A DNA stretch of 64,000 nucleotides, taken from Chlamydiales bacterium (GTDB lineage Bacteria; Chlamydiota; Chlamydiia; Chlamydiales; JAAKFR01). Position numbers and translations under genes: made by a program. The stretch lies in the NCBI GenBank assembly GCA_024233495.1, contig JACKPM010000001.1, forward strand, positions 124,001 through 188,000, given 5' to 3'. Numbering within the stretch: position 1 is the stretch's first letter; each line of letters starts with the position of its first letter. The notes beneath the pieces were generated by a model, which worked only from the letters and a program-made list of their open reading frames with translations, searched no databases and was not told the origin of the DNA. This document shows positions 1-8,509 of the stretch, in pieces.

Positions 1-1
1 T

Positions 2-1282
2 GTTTCTGACAAAGGCGCTCCCACTGTGGATGCAAAACTATTGCAAGCCCCGATCCCCATCCTTGGCATCTGCTATGGCTGGCAACTCATGGCGCACCTC
101 CTTGGAGGAACTGTAGAGAAAACGACGGCGGAATATGGACCGCAAGAGCTCCACTTCCATGAAAAGCTGCTCAACAAAGAGAGCCTATCTGTTGTGATGA
201 GCCATGGCGACTCTGTCACCAAATTGCCCAAGGGATTTCGCACCATTGCCTCCACAAAACAAGTGCCGCACGCCTTTGTCTCAGATGGAAAAAACATGGG
301 ACTCCAATTTCATCCAGAGGTGGAGCACACTGAAGAGGGGCAAAACATTCTTAAATACTTTGCTTGCACCATTTGCGGCATCGAACCTGAGAAAAAACCG
401 CAAGAACTTGAAAACGATATTCAGGCAATTGTTGGTGACCAAGAGGTGCTCTGCGCTGTCTCTGGTGGCGTCGATTCAACTGTTGCAGGAACGCTCATTC
501 AACAAGCAATCGGCGAGCGTTTCCATCCTGTCTATGTTGAAAGCGGTCTTATGCGGATCGGCACAAGAGAGCGTGTGGAAAAAGCGTTCCCCAATGTCCA
601 CGTCATCGAAGCAGAAGGAGTCTTTCTCAAAGCACTAAATAACGTTGAAGATCCTGAAGAGAAGAGAAAGATCATTGGCAAACTCTATGTCGACCTCTTT
701 GCAAAGGCTGCAAAAGGGGAGAAGTTTTTAGCTCAAGGCACCATCTATTCAGACGTCATCGAATCAAAAGAGATCAAGTCTCACCACAACGTAGGCGGTC
801 TTCCAAAAAACATGCCTTTCAAACTGCTTGAGCCACTGCGTTCGCTTTACAAAGATCAAGTGCGCGCACTAGGCCTCTCGATCGGTGTTCCGAAAGATCT
901 GATTGAAGAACACCCCTTCCCCGGTCCTGGCTACGCCGTACGCATTCGAGGAGCCATCACAAAAGAGCGTCTCTCGCAAGTGAAACAGGCCGACCAAATC
1001 GTAGTTGAAGAGCTTGCCCCTTGGAAAGAGAAACTCTTCCAGTGTTTTGCTGTGATGACAGGAGCGTATAGTACAGCTGTGAAAGGGGATGCTCGGGCTT
1101 TCTCAGAAGTGGTAGCGCTACGCGCCTACGAGTCGAGTGATGTAATGACCTCCAAAGTTGCCGAGCTTCCCTACTCAATCCTTGGTTCTATTGCCAACCG
1201 CATTGTCAACGAAGTGCCCGACATTTCCAGAGTGGTGTACGACATCACTACAAAGCCCCCTGCCACTATGGAGTGGGAGTAA
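2..1282 (+). CDS. guaA: GMP synthase (glutamine-hydrolysing), 5' end outside window
   Basis: Converts XMP to GMP using ATP and ammonia from glutamine. The reading frame is already open at base 2, so the N-terminus lies upstream of the window; about 426 of the usual ~520 residues are present. The class I glutaminase part shows the nucleophile loop GICYGWQ and the His/Glu pair in QFHPEVEHTEEG. The ATP pyrophosphatase part has the PP-loop SGGVDSTV, followed by HHNVGGLP and HPFPGPG. The end KPPATMEWE is the usual GuaA C-terminus, so the 3' end is complete. The next gene is convergent. Purine salvage of this kind is patchy in Chlamydiae. Identification is firm. Confidence 0.96.
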   Translation, partial: VSDKGAPTVDAKLLQAPIPILGICYGWQLMAHLLGGTVEKTTAEYGPQELHFHEKLLNKESLSVVMSHGDSVTKLPKGFRTIASTKQVPHAFVSDGKNMGLQFHPEVEHTEEGQNILKYFACTICGIEPEKKPQELENDIQAIVGDQEVLCAVSGGVDSTVAGTLIQQAIGERFHPVYVESGLMRIGTRERVEKAFPNVHVIEAEGVFLKALNNVEDPEEKRKIIGKLYVDLFAKAAKGEKFLAQGTIYSDVIESKEIKSHHNVGGLPKNMPFKLLEPLRSLYKDQVRALGLSIGVPKDLIEEHPFPGPGYAVRIRGAITKERLSQVKQADQIVVEELAPWKEKLFQCFAVMTGAYSTAVKGDARAFSEVVALRAYESSDVMTSKVAELPYSILGSIANRIVNEVPDISRVVYDITTKPPATMEWE

Positions 1283-1309
1283 AATATTTGTAATGTCGAT
1301 TCAATAGAC

Positions 1310-2044
1310 TCAATGATTCCAATTGGGGGTTTGTTCATAACCCCAAGCTAGAAGATACTTGTTCCAATGCTTTTTGAATGCTCGTGTGACTTCAGGGGTG
1401 AACTCACTTTTCCATCTTCCGATTTGACTGGTATGGAAGGTAGGGCTTTTCCTCCAGCACTGTTCTAGTAACTTCTGCACTTGTGGGTCAGTCATCTCCC
1501 AACCAAAATGCCTAAGCATGCCTTGGATTTCTGCCAATTGTCTAACATTGCTGCCACCACTTTTTTCCCCCATAAAATCTTCAAAACGCATGATGTATAC
1601 TTTGGGCTTCCCTATACATTCCGTAACATTTCTAAATAAATCACGAACTGCGACAGGGTGAAGAGGAGAGTTGGCTGTAGAGGAAATAAGAGCAACTAGT
1701 CGTTCGTTTTTATTGAGCTTTAGATATGACTGTCGATCAAAATTTGGCTTTAGCATACGGATTGATTGATTTTTTGAGAAAACGATATCGATATAGTCAC
1801 GCATTGAAACCCAAAAGTCGCGAGGGTCTCTTATCGCAACAACCTTTTTGTGCGAAGCTAAAAAATCACAAGGTATCGTTGGCCCATGCACGTGTTCGAT
1901 GACTTTTCTTCTTTGGCCAGGGAGAGAATTAATAAAAGGGAGAAGAAAATGTGTTCCAGATTTTGGAAGTGTATAAATCACAATCCTTTCGCCAGCAAAT
2001 GTCGAAGAGAGAAGAAATAGAAAAGTAAAGACTTTAAAGATCAT
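1310..2044 (-). CDS. Sulfotransferase-like protein with signal peptide (copy A)
   Basis: About 244 residues. After a hydrophobic leader (IFKVFTFLFLLSSTFA) comes the 5'-phosphosulfate loop-like motif LPKSGTHFLLPF, and at mid-protein VAIRDPRDFWVSMRDYI, which matches the 3'-phosphate-binding segment of PAPS-dependent sulfotransferases (Sulfotransfer_1/3 families). The ATG at 2044 overlaps the stop of the upstream paralog as ATGA, so I chose it over the ATG nine bases earlier. The pair is co-transcribed and only weakly similar to each other. A leader on a sulfotransferase implies action outside the bacterial cytoplasm, where PAPS would have to come from elsewhere; this part is inference. The substrate is unknown. 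Confidence 0.72.
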   Translation of the reverse strand: MIFKVFTFLFLLSSTFAGERIVIYTLPKSGTHFLLPFINSLPGQRRKVIEHVHGPTIPCDFLASHKKVVAIRDPRDFWVSMRDYIDIVFSKNQSIRMLKPNFDRQSYLKLNKNERLVALISSTANSPLHPVAVRDLFRNVTECIGKPKVYIMRFEDFMGEKSGGSNVRQLAEIQGMLRHFGWEMTDPQVQKLLEQCWRKSPTFHTSQIGRWKSEFTPEVTRAFKKHWNKYLLAWGYEQTPNWNH

Positions 2045-2805
2045 GATTCCCAATTATATCGGCGTAGAAGGGATTTAGGGATTATTTGATGTATACGCTG
2101 GATTTGCCTTGGGGAAAGCATTTTTTTCCACTCATCCTTTTCCCCCTTTCTGAAGTATGATTTCGGGTTCTTTTCAGGCAAAAAAACGTGTGGAGGTTTG
2201 AGATCATAAAATCCAGCAATTTTTCTTATAAAGCGCTCAGGATCCTGCACGAAATCTTCATATCTAGTGACCAATATATTAAATTCATTTTTATCAATCA
2301 CTCGTGTCCAAGCTTGCATCCATTGCACAACAACAGGAAGAAAATGTGCAATTTGCCAGTCAAATTTCTTTTCTAATGGGAGAGAGAAATAGGAAGCAGG
2401 CGGGTGGAGGTCTGAAGAGATATATTTGAAATTCTCTTGTCCGAATTTCTCGATAAAGTGGGTCCACGAAATCAAAACTTGCCTAGGGTCGCGAAGGTGC
2501 AGGATGAATTTAGGAAAATAATCGTGAAAAATGCGTACATTATGTGCAGTTGGAAGAAGATGCTGCCTTGTAAAGTATACACGTCTTTTACTTTGCAAAT
2601 GTTGGATCAATTCAAGATTGAACGCATCCTCATAAAAGGAGTGGTTGGCAATATTTCGATATTCGTATTGGAAGGGCTTTAGTGTCTTTTCTAGGCTTTG
2701 CCATATGTACACACTGCCAGACTTTGGGATCGTATTCAATACGATGGTAGGCGGCAGAGAAAAAAGCGGAGAAAAGAAGCAAAAGAAAATAAATATTGAG
2801 CGCAT
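2041..2805 (-). CDS. Sulfotransferase-like protein with signal peptide (copy B)
   Basis: 254 residues. It begins with a cleavable-looking leader (MRSIFIFFCFFSPLFS) followed at once by LNTIPKSGSVYIWQSL, the PAPS 5'-phosphosulfate loop position. LHLRDPRQVLISWTHFI, in the middle, is the 3'-phosphate motif (R-D-P-R...S). The C-terminus KNPKSYFRKGEKDEWKK resembles the GxxGxWK-type loop that closes over PAPS in sulfotransferases (RKGxxGDWK), with the second glycine missing. It is the first gene of a two-gene minus-strand operon with copy A, joined by a 4 bp ATGA overlap. Both copies keep the binding motifs, so they are probably active. The acceptor (sugar, lipid or host protein) cannot be told from sequence. 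Confidence 0.75.
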   Translation of the reverse strand: MRSIFIFFCFFSPLFSLPPTIVLNTIPKSGSVYIWQSLEKTLKPFQYEYRNIANHSFYEDAFNLELIQHLQSKRRVYFTRQHLLPTAHNVRIFHDYFPKFILHLRDPRQVLISWTHFIEKFGQENFKYISSDLHPPASYFSLPLEKKFDWQIAHFLPVVVQWMQAWTRVIDKNEFNILVTRYEDFVQDPERFIRKIAGFYDLKPPHVFLPEKNPKSYFRKGEKDEWKKMLSPRQIQRIHQIIPKSLLRRYNWES

Positions 2806-2832
2806 GCCTTGATTTTTTCTTAACTAAAAATT

Positions 2833-3852
2833 TTAGGCAAGCAAGTTTTTATAGCGGTCTGAACGTGCTTTCCATGTAAAGGAGGGTAAGGCTTCTTGCT
2901 GCAGCTCTTTGTAATTTTTTTGCAATTCGTCAATCGCTTCAGAAAGTTTTCTAGGTTTGAAATAGACGCCGCCTGTGGGGAGGTGCTCGTGCACAATGGG
3001 GGCATCGGGGGCGATGAAGGGGCGCTTCCAGTTTGCATACTCGTAGAGCTTTGTGTGCGCAACGTATGGCATACGACCTGTCAGTTCAAAGGGGGCAACA
3101 AAAGCGTGCGAGTCGCGCACAATCTCTTCAATCTGCGAGGGTGAACAAAAACCATAGAACTTTGCTTTTGGATTTAGCGGTTTGAGTTTTTCAATCTCAG
3201 AAGGCGTCCCTCCTACAATGCGCAGCTCGATGTCCTTTGCAGCCTGTAGAAGCTGTTCCACTCCTTGCCCTTTGTAAAGCTGCCCTACATAGGTGAGTAC
3301 AAAAGGAGAGCCTTTTTCGATTGGGGGAAGGGGGGTACGGTTGACTGCGAGGGGGATGACTGAGATTGGGGTCTTTGTGGGGATGCAGTGTTTGAGTTGC
3401 TCTGTTGTGACGACAATGTGGTCGACGTTTTCAAAGACAAATTTTTCCAGAGGCGAGAGGTTGCCATCGTAGGCGGTGAGCTGGTGCACTTCATAGATGT
3501 ATCGGGTATTGGGGCGCTTCCTTTTGAGGTGATACACCGCTTGCTTGAGTACGCTTAAAATAACGGTCCCTTTTAGCTCTCTTTGCGCGGCAAAGAAGAA
3601 GGGGAGGTTCCAGCTAATGTTGAAGGGGTTGTTTTTCCTGATGATGGGGAGGCGTTTGATAGGAAAAGGAGAGGTGTTGTAGTGTTCGAAGAGTTGGTGG
3701 TCGGGTAGGGAGCCTTTTCCGCAAAGAAGTGTGACTGCAAAGCCCGCTTCATGGAGCGCTGCACACTCTTGAAAGACAAAGACATCGTGCGCCTTTTTAC
3801 GCGGCAAAATCTCGCTATACGGATAGGTTATAAAGATTTTTCTAGAATTCAT
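2833..3852 (-). CDS. Glycosyltransferase family 4-like protein
   Basis: 339 residues with the two-domain layout of GT-B enzymes. The N-terminal half has an acceptor-type Rossmann segment (FITYPYSEILPRKKAHDVFV). The C-terminal half opens with LTYVGQLYKGQGVEQLLQA, the usual GT4 'G-R/Q-L-xxxKG' entry, then RIVGG and FYGF. The nucleotide-sugar site is represented by KLYEYANWKRPFIAP, corresponding to the E-x7-E loop. No membrane segment is visible, so it is probably cytoplasmic or peripheral. Its start lies only 27 bp from the chosen fliF start on the other strand, so the two genes must share a very compact divergent control region. Sugar specificity is not predictable. Confidence 0.8.
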   Translation of the reverse strand: MNSRKIFITYPYSEILPRKKAHDVFVFQECAALHEAGFAVTLLCGKGSLPDHQLFEHYNTSPFPIKRLPIIRKNNPFNISWNLPFFFAAQRELKGTVILSVLKQAVYHLKRKRPNTRYIYEVHQLTAYDGNLSPLEKFVFENVDHIVVTTEQLKHCIPTKTPISVIPLAVNRTPLPPIEKGSPFVLTYVGQLYKGQGVEQLLQAAKDIELRIVGGTPSEIEKLKPLNPKAKFYGFCSPSQIEEIVRDSHAFVAPFELTGRMPYVAHTKLYEYANWKRPFIAPDAPIVHEHLPTGGVYFKPRKLSEAIDELQKNYKELQQEALPSFTWKARSDRYKNLLA

Positions 3853-3879
3853 GCTCTAACTCTTGTAAGTAGTATAAGT

Positions 3880-5082
3880 ATGAGAGAAGTTTTGCGCCAA
3901 TTCTACGCGATCTGGCAAGGAGCGAAGCCGGTTCAGAAGGTTTCCCTTCTAGCTGTTGTGATTGTGCTTGGCAGCGCACTTGGTTTTACTGTGATCCACT
4001 CCTCAGGGGGGAAGTATACGCAACTATTTACTCGCTTAAGCTCAAGTGAAGAGAAAGAGGTGCGCAAATATTTGGAGAGCATCTCGATTCCATATAAAGA
4101 AAAAAAGGGGAGCCTTTGGGTTGCGGCGAATCAAGCTGAGGCGTTGCGCGAAGAGTTCAACGCTTTGGGCATTCCCAAGAAAGAGCAGGGGAAGGGATTT
4201 GAGCTTTTTGATTCTAATACGTGGATCAAAGGGGAAAAGGAGTTGCAAGTTTTGGAAATGCGCGCATTGAAGGGGCAGCTTGAGCGCGATTTAGCAGGCT
4301 TTGAAAATATTAAGAGCGCGCGCGTGATTTTGGATTTAGCGCCGTCGCGCAAGTTTGGGGGGCAGCAGTACAAGACTAAGGCATCAGCGATTTTAACTTT
4401 GATGCCAAAGGCGCGTCTAAATACCTCACAGCTGAGTGCCATCACATTCCATTTAACGGGAGCTGTGCGTGGGTTAGAGCCTAACATGATCGCTATTTCA
4501 GATACAACCGGGCGGCTCTACCAAGCAATTGAATCAGAGGGGGTGGACAACGCGATCATCGAACAAGAGCGATTAAAGGATGAGGTATGTGCTCTTTTGG
4601 AAAAGATGATCGGAGAGGAGCACTTCCACTGTTTGATCAAAGGCGAAGGGGTTGAAATCTTTGTCGATCAGGCAGTGTGGCGTGCTAACATGGAGGGGGA
4701 AATCGAGCGTTGTGTGCAAGCGGTGGCGTCATTCACTCCCCGCGTGCACACAATGGCTTTTAAACAGACATGGACAAAAAAAGAGAAAAGCGTTGGCTTT
4801 ACTAGCTCTCTTTTCTTTGCCGCAATGGTGATCGCAGCGATAGCAATCGCTTTTCCTTTTGTGCGGAAAAGAAAGCCAGAGTACCGCCTATTGAAGATGG
4901 CACCGAAAGTGGACATGAGGCGTCTTGCTGAGAGTTTGAAAGAAGAGGATCCTGAGATTGTCGCATGGACGCTTTCCTATTTGGAGCCACGGCGTGCAGA
5001 AGAGATGATTGCTTCTTTTCCTGAAAAGTACCAAGAGGCAGTTTTGCACCACCTCTCTGAAATGGAGAAGGGGGGGCTATGA
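3880..5082 (+). CDS. fliF: FliF/SctJ-like MS-ring protein with a FliG-like C-terminal tail
   Basis: 400 residues from the ATG at 3880, counterpart of Chlamydia CT719. A longer open frame begins at 3751 but would run through the divergent glycosyltransferase gene. The first membrane segment spans about residues 19-40. The periplasmic YscJ/FliF domain follows (KYTQLFTRLSSSE, then LEMRALKGQLERDLAGFENI and ARVILDLAPSRK). The second membrane segment is at about 307-328. The last 60 residues read EEDPEIVAWTLSYLEPRRAE then FPEKYQEAVLHHLSEME, which closely resembles the FliG middle-domain EHPQ repeat. Flagellar FliF is about 550 residues and normally ends by binding FliG; here the two seem fused. First gene of the fliF-H-I-J operon. 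Confidence 0.88.
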   Translation: MREVLRQFYAIWQGAKPVQKVSLLAVVIVLGSALGFTVIHSSGGKYTQLFTRLSSSEEKEVRKYLESISIPYKEKKGSLWVAANQAEALREEFNALGIPKKEQGKGFELFDSNTWIKGEKELQVLEMRALKGQLERDLAGFENIKSARVILDLAPSRKFGGQQYKTKASAILTLMPKARLNTSQLSAITFHLTGAVRGLEPNMIAISDTTGRLYQAIESEGVDNAIIEQERLKDEVCALLEKMIGEEHFHCLIKGEGVEIFVDQAVWRANMEGEIERCVQAVASFTPRVHTMAFKQTWTKKEKSVGFTSSLFFAAMVIAAIAIAFPFVRKRKPEYRLLKMAPKVDMRRLAESLKEEDPEIVAWTLSYLEPRRAEEMIASFPEKYQEAVLHHLSEMEKGGL

Positions 5083-5681
5083 TTTTGAAAAGTGTACACG
5101 TAGCAAAAGAGCTTTACCTCACACCCTCACGAGAACTTGTCGAGGAAGAGAGGGAAGATGCTTTCGAGTCGCTCTTTGCTGAGGAGTATCAAAAAGCAAA
5201 GAGCCGGGGGAAGAGCGAGGGAGAGCAGCTTGGTTATGAGAAGGCAGCGCATGAACTCGCTTCGCTGGTTTCACTGTTGCAGCGCCTTTCAGAGCGGCTA
5301 TTAGAGCAAAAAAAACGGGTGTTGGAACAGCTGAAGCCAGAGGTAGTACACTTCGCATTGCGTGTCTGTGAACGGGTAATCCGCAAAGAGCTACAAGAGC
5401 CCGACACCTTTGTGCACTTGATCAATGAGTTGCTAGGAGAAGCTATTCACGCATTTGCGGGGGAGAAAATCAAGATTTTCCTTGCTCCACAAGACTTAGA
5501 GACACTGCAAAAACATTTAGGCAAGGTTTACTACAACAAGAGCGAAGTGCCCAACCTCTCCTTTCATGTAGATGAGCTCATGTGCAGCGGCGATTGCCGC
5601 ATTGAGGCAGCTTCAGGAGTTCTCAATGCCGATCTCGAGCATGTGCTCGATGACCTAAACACAAAGATTCGAGGATGTTAG
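5079..5681 (+). CDS. fliH: FliH/SctL-like stator of the export ATPase
   Basis: 200 residues, counterpart of CT718. The start overlaps the fliF stop as ATGA. The N-terminal part is charged and helical, with Glu/Lys-rich coiled-coil potential (EEREDAFESLFAEEYQKAK). It is followed by RVCERVIRKELQEPD and then AGEKIKIFLAPQDLETLQ, which match the V1-ATPase subunit E-like fold shared by FliH and SctL. In secretion systems this protein forms a peripheral stalk that tethers and regulates the FliI/SctN hexamer. It lies directly between fliF and fliI, which supports the assignment more strongly than the weakly conserved sequence does. Confidence 0.82.
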   Translation: MILKSVHVAKELYLTPSRELVEEEREDAFESLFAEEYQKAKSRGKSEGEQLGYEKAAHELASLVSLLQRLSERLLEQKKRVLEQLKPEVVHFALRVCERVIRKELQEPDTFVHLINELLGEAIHAFAGEKIKIFLAPQDLETLQKHLGKVYYNKSEVPNLSFHVDELMCSGDCRIEAASGVLNADLEHVLDDLNTKIRGC

Positions 5682-6946
5682 AGCAAGAATTGCAAGCTGT
5701 AGAGGAATGGTCAGGGCACCGCATCAGTGGGCGTGTCACGCACCTCATCGGTTTGCTTATTGAATCGAACGGTCCTGACACTTCAGTGGGAGAGATCTGC
5801 TATGTCTTTGGGAAAGATCGGAAAAAATTGCCATGTCAAGTAGTTGGGTTTAAGGAGCGCAAAGTGCTCCTCATGCCGCTTGGCGATGTACGGCATATCA
5901 AGCCTGGCAGCGAAGTTTTCCCAACAGAAGACGTGCACACAATCCCGGTCGGATATGAGCTCAAAGGACGTATCCTTGATGCGCTCGGTCATCCCATCGA
6001 TGGAAAAGCACCCATTGTCCCTCAAAGCTTCTACCCTGTCTCTGCCCCTCCTCCAGCGCCACTTGCACGGAAAAGGATCCGAGAAGCTCTCCCTACGCAA
6101 ATCAAAGCAATCGACTCTCTCCTTACTATTGGCAAGGGGCAGAGGGTGGGCATCTTCAGCCCTCCAGGCGTGGGCAAGTCGTCACTCATGGGAATGATCG
6201 CCAGGCGCGCACAAGCGGACATCAATGTAATCGCCCTCATCGGAGAGCGGGGACGAGAGGTGCGCGAATTCATCGAGCGTGACCTTGCAGTTGAAGGGCT
6301 TGCGCGCTCAGTTGTTGTGGTTGTTACCTCGGATCAACCTGCTTTACTTCGTAGAAAAGGAGCTAATGTTGCCATGTGTATCGCGGAATATTTCCGCGAC
6401 CAAGGGCAGAATGTTCTCCTCATGATGGACTCAATTTCTCGTTATGCGATGGCGCTGCGCGAAATTGGCCTCGCTATCGGAGAGCCTCCCACAAATAAGG
6501 GGTACACCCCTTCTGTATTTGCTGATTTGCCCAAGTTATTGGAAAGGGCGGGCAATAGCGACAAAGGGTCGATCACTGGGATTTACACAATTTTGAGTGA
6601 GGATGAGGAGTGGGGTGACCCCATCCCTGAAGCGGTGCGTAGCTTGCTCGATGGACACATCTCACTTTCGCGCTCTCTTGCAGAGGGTGGGCACTTCCCC
6701 CCGATCGATGTGCTAAAGTCGCTCTCCCGTTTGATGGCGCAGCTCGCCTCACAAGAGCAGCTCTCCCATGCCTCAAAAGTGCGCAAGCTACTACACGCCT
6801 ACCGCGAAGCGGAAGAGCTCATCCAAATTGGCGCCTATGTTGAGGGCTCAAATGCGCTCATCGATGAAGCGATTGCGAAAAGAGAAGCGCTCCTCAACTT
6901 TTTGCAGGAACCCGGAAAAAACACTCCCCTCAATATAATTCTATGA
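5675..6946 (+). CDS. fliI: FliI/SctN-type export ATPase
   Basis: 423 residues, the usual length for flagellar/type III ATPases, counterpart of CT717. After the beta-barrel domain (GYELKGRILDALGHPIDGK) comes the Walker A loop FSPPGVGKSSLMG at about residues 160-172, then GERGREVREFIERDL and the Walker B strand VLLMMDSISRYAMALREI at about 247. GEPPTNKGYTPSVFADLPKL is a hallmark of this family against F1-beta. The C-terminal helical domain is present. It powers unfolding and export of secretion substrates at the inner membrane. It overlaps fliH by 7 bp and fliJ by 4 bp, so the four genes are translationally coupled. Confidence 0.96.
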   Translation: MLEQELQAVEEWSGHRISGRVTHLIGLLIESNGPDTSVGEICYVFGKDRKKLPCQVVGFKERKVLLMPLGDVRHIKPGSEVFPTEDVHTIPVGYELKGRILDALGHPIDGKAPIVPQSFYPVSAPPPAPLARKRIREALPTQIKAIDSLLTIGKGQRVGIFSPPGVGKSSLMGMIARRAQADINVIALIGERGREVREFIERDLAVEGLARSVVVVVTSDQPALLRRKGANVAMCIAEYFRDQGQNVLLMMDSISRYAMALREIGLAIGEPPTNKGYTPSVFADLPKLLERAGNSDKGSITGIYTILSEDEEWGDPIPEAVRSLLDGHISLSRSLAEGGHFPPIDVLKSLSRLMAQLASQEQLSHASKVRKLLHAYREAEELIQIGAYVEGSNALIDEAIAKREALLNFLQEPGKNTPLNIIL

Positions 6947-7335
6947 ATTTAGACTCCCTGCTTGCTCACCGTGAAAAGAAAGTGAAAAAATTGCAAAGCG
7001 AACTCGCTCTGCTCGAAAAAAAACGCGTATGGTTCATCGAGAGGGAAGAATCTATTGGCGTTGAGACGCTCAAGCTCGAAAATGAGAGTGTTGAGGCACG
7101 CAAAAGGGGAGATTTGCGCCGTGAACGCGATCTTGAAGAGTTTCTCTACTCGTTGAAAGAGGCGATTCCTGCCGTTGTAGAAAAACGTGCTGAGATCACC
7201 AAACAAATTGCTACTTTGCAAGAGCATTTAAAAAGTGCGTTACAAGAGAAAAAAGTGGTCGAAAAGTTGCACAAAAATCACTACAATCGGCAGCTACTGA
7301 AACAGCGCAAAAATGAAAATCAAGAATCTCGCTAA
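6943..7335 (+). CDS. fliJ: FliJ/SctO-like coiled-coil stalk protein
   Basis: 130 residues, almost wholly helical and very rich in Lys/Glu with heptad patterning (KKVKKLQSELALLEKKRVWF; EKRAEITKQIATLQEHLKSA). No cysteine or membrane segment is visible. Size, composition and position right after the ATPase gene (ATGA overlap) match FliJ/SctO, the central stalk that sits in the ATPase ring; the Chlamydia counterpart is CT716. Sequence conservation in this family is low, so the call rests on context and coiled-coil character. Its 3' end overlaps the next gene by 23 bp. Confidence 0.72.
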   Translation: MNLDSLLAHREKKVKKLQSELALLEKKRVWFIEREESIGVETLKLENESVEARKRGDLRRERDLEEFLYSLKEAIPAVVEKRAEITKQIATLQEHLKSALQEKKVVEKLHKNHYNRQLLKQRKNENQESR

Positions 7336-8509
7336 GCCGATTACTCAATATGCCCCTCTTGATCACTGTATTGAAGGGTGGAGCACACAAGAGATTGAAA
7401 TTGGAAAACAAGTTGTCAAAGAGGGGCGCGCCTGCGTCGTTGTGCTTGCTGGTGGGCAAGGATCCCGTCTCAATGCGAAAGGGTCCAAGGGATCGATTTG
7501 CATCACCCCATTTGCCAAGAAGAGCCTTTTTCAAGTGATTGCAGAAAAGGTGCTTGCAGCATCGCAATTAGTCGACCGCCCTCTTTCTCTTGCTTTCATG
7601 ACTTCAAAGCATAATCACGAAGAAGTTGTAAACTTTTTTTGCGCACATAACTTCTTTGGATTGCAATCAGCTCAACTCGCTTTCTTTCCACAAGACGAAC
7701 TCCCTCTTCTTGATGAAAATGAGCAGCCTTTTGAAGTGGCTCCAGGAGAGCCTGCTCTAGGACCAAACGGCAATGGTTCTATCTTTGAACAAATGGTCAA
7801 GTCGGGCCTTTGGAAGCGCTGGAAAAGCGAGGGGATTGAACTTGTTCAAGTGCTACCTATCGATAACATCCTTGCCACCCCTTTCCATTTTGGGCTCTTA
7901 GGTGTCCATAAAAAGGTGGGGTGTGATGTCACTCTCGCTGTAAGTCGGAAGAAAGAGGTAGATGAAAAGCTAGGCAACGTTGTTATCGCTGAAAATAAAG
8001 TACGCATCATTGAATACTCCGAATTTCCGCAGGAGAAAAAGGAGGCCCTGGACGCCTCAGGCAATTTTGTCTATAAATATTTGAATCTTGGTTTGCTTAC
8101 CTTCTCACTTCCCTTCATTGCAAGGGTGGGGGAGTTGCCATATCATATCGCTAAAAAAGCCTCTGCCCGCTACCGCAATGGGAAAATTGAGCCCCCCTTA
8201 GTGCCTTTTGCCCACAAATATGAGCAGTTCATCTTCGACTCTTTTCTTTATGCTGAAAGTGTGCAAGCGATCCATGTTAAGCGAGCCGACTGCTATGCCC
8301 CCTTGAAAAATTTAACTGGAGACGATAGTATAGCTTCGGTTCAGGCAGCGCTGCAAAGGCGCGATCGGATAGCCTTTGAAGAGGTAACCGGCATCGCTCC
8401 ACCAGAAAATGCCCGTTTTGAGCTTTCTCAGGAGTTCTACTATCCAACAGAAGAGTTCCAAAAGAAGTGGCGGGGCAAAGAGCTGCCCAAGGAAGGATAT
8501 ATCGGATGA
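7313..8509 (+). CDS. UDP-sugar pyrophosphorylase of the UAP1/UGP type
   Basis: 398 residues, counterpart of CT715. It forms a UDP-sugar and pyrophosphate from UTP and a sugar 1-phosphate. The nucleotide loop VVLAGGQGSRLNAKGSKG is at residues 42-59. The downstream pattern fits eukaryote-type UDP-N-acetylhexosamine pyrophosphorylases: GNGSIFEQM, LPIDNILATP, IIEYSEFPQ, LPYHIAKKA, KYEQFIFDSF and CYAPLKN. I therefore favour UDP-GlcNAc synthesis over plain UDP-glucose, although the family is often annotated as UTP-glucose-1-phosphate uridylyltransferase. The product would feed peptidoglycan, lipooligosaccharide or glycogen-type pathways. It overlaps fliJ by 23 bp and gpsA by 4 bp. Confidence 0.85.
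   Translation: MKIKNLAKPITQYAPLDHCIEGWSTQEIEIGKQVVKEGRACVVVLAGGQGSRLNAKGSKGSICITPFAKKSLFQVIAEKVLAASQLVDRPLSLAFMTSKHNHEEVVNFFCAHNFFGLQSAQLAFFPQDELPLLDENEQPFEVAPGEPALGPNGNGSIFEQMVKSGLWKRWKSEGIELVQVLPIDNILATPFHFGLLGVHKKVGCDVTLAVSRKKEVDEKLGNVVIAENKVRIIEYSEFPQEKKEALDASGNFVYKYLNLGLLTFSLPFIARVGELPYHIAKKASARYRNGKIEPPLVPFAHKYEQFIFDSFLYAESVQAIHVKRADCYAPLKNLTGDDSIASVQAALQRRDRIAFEEVTGIAPPENARFELSQEFYYPTEEFQKKWRGKELPKEGYIG

Noticed and set aside
3751..3879. N-terminal extension of FliF by 43 residues
   Set aside because: It would be read through the start of the divergent glycosyltransferase and has no family similarity; the ATG at 3880 gives a normal N-terminus.
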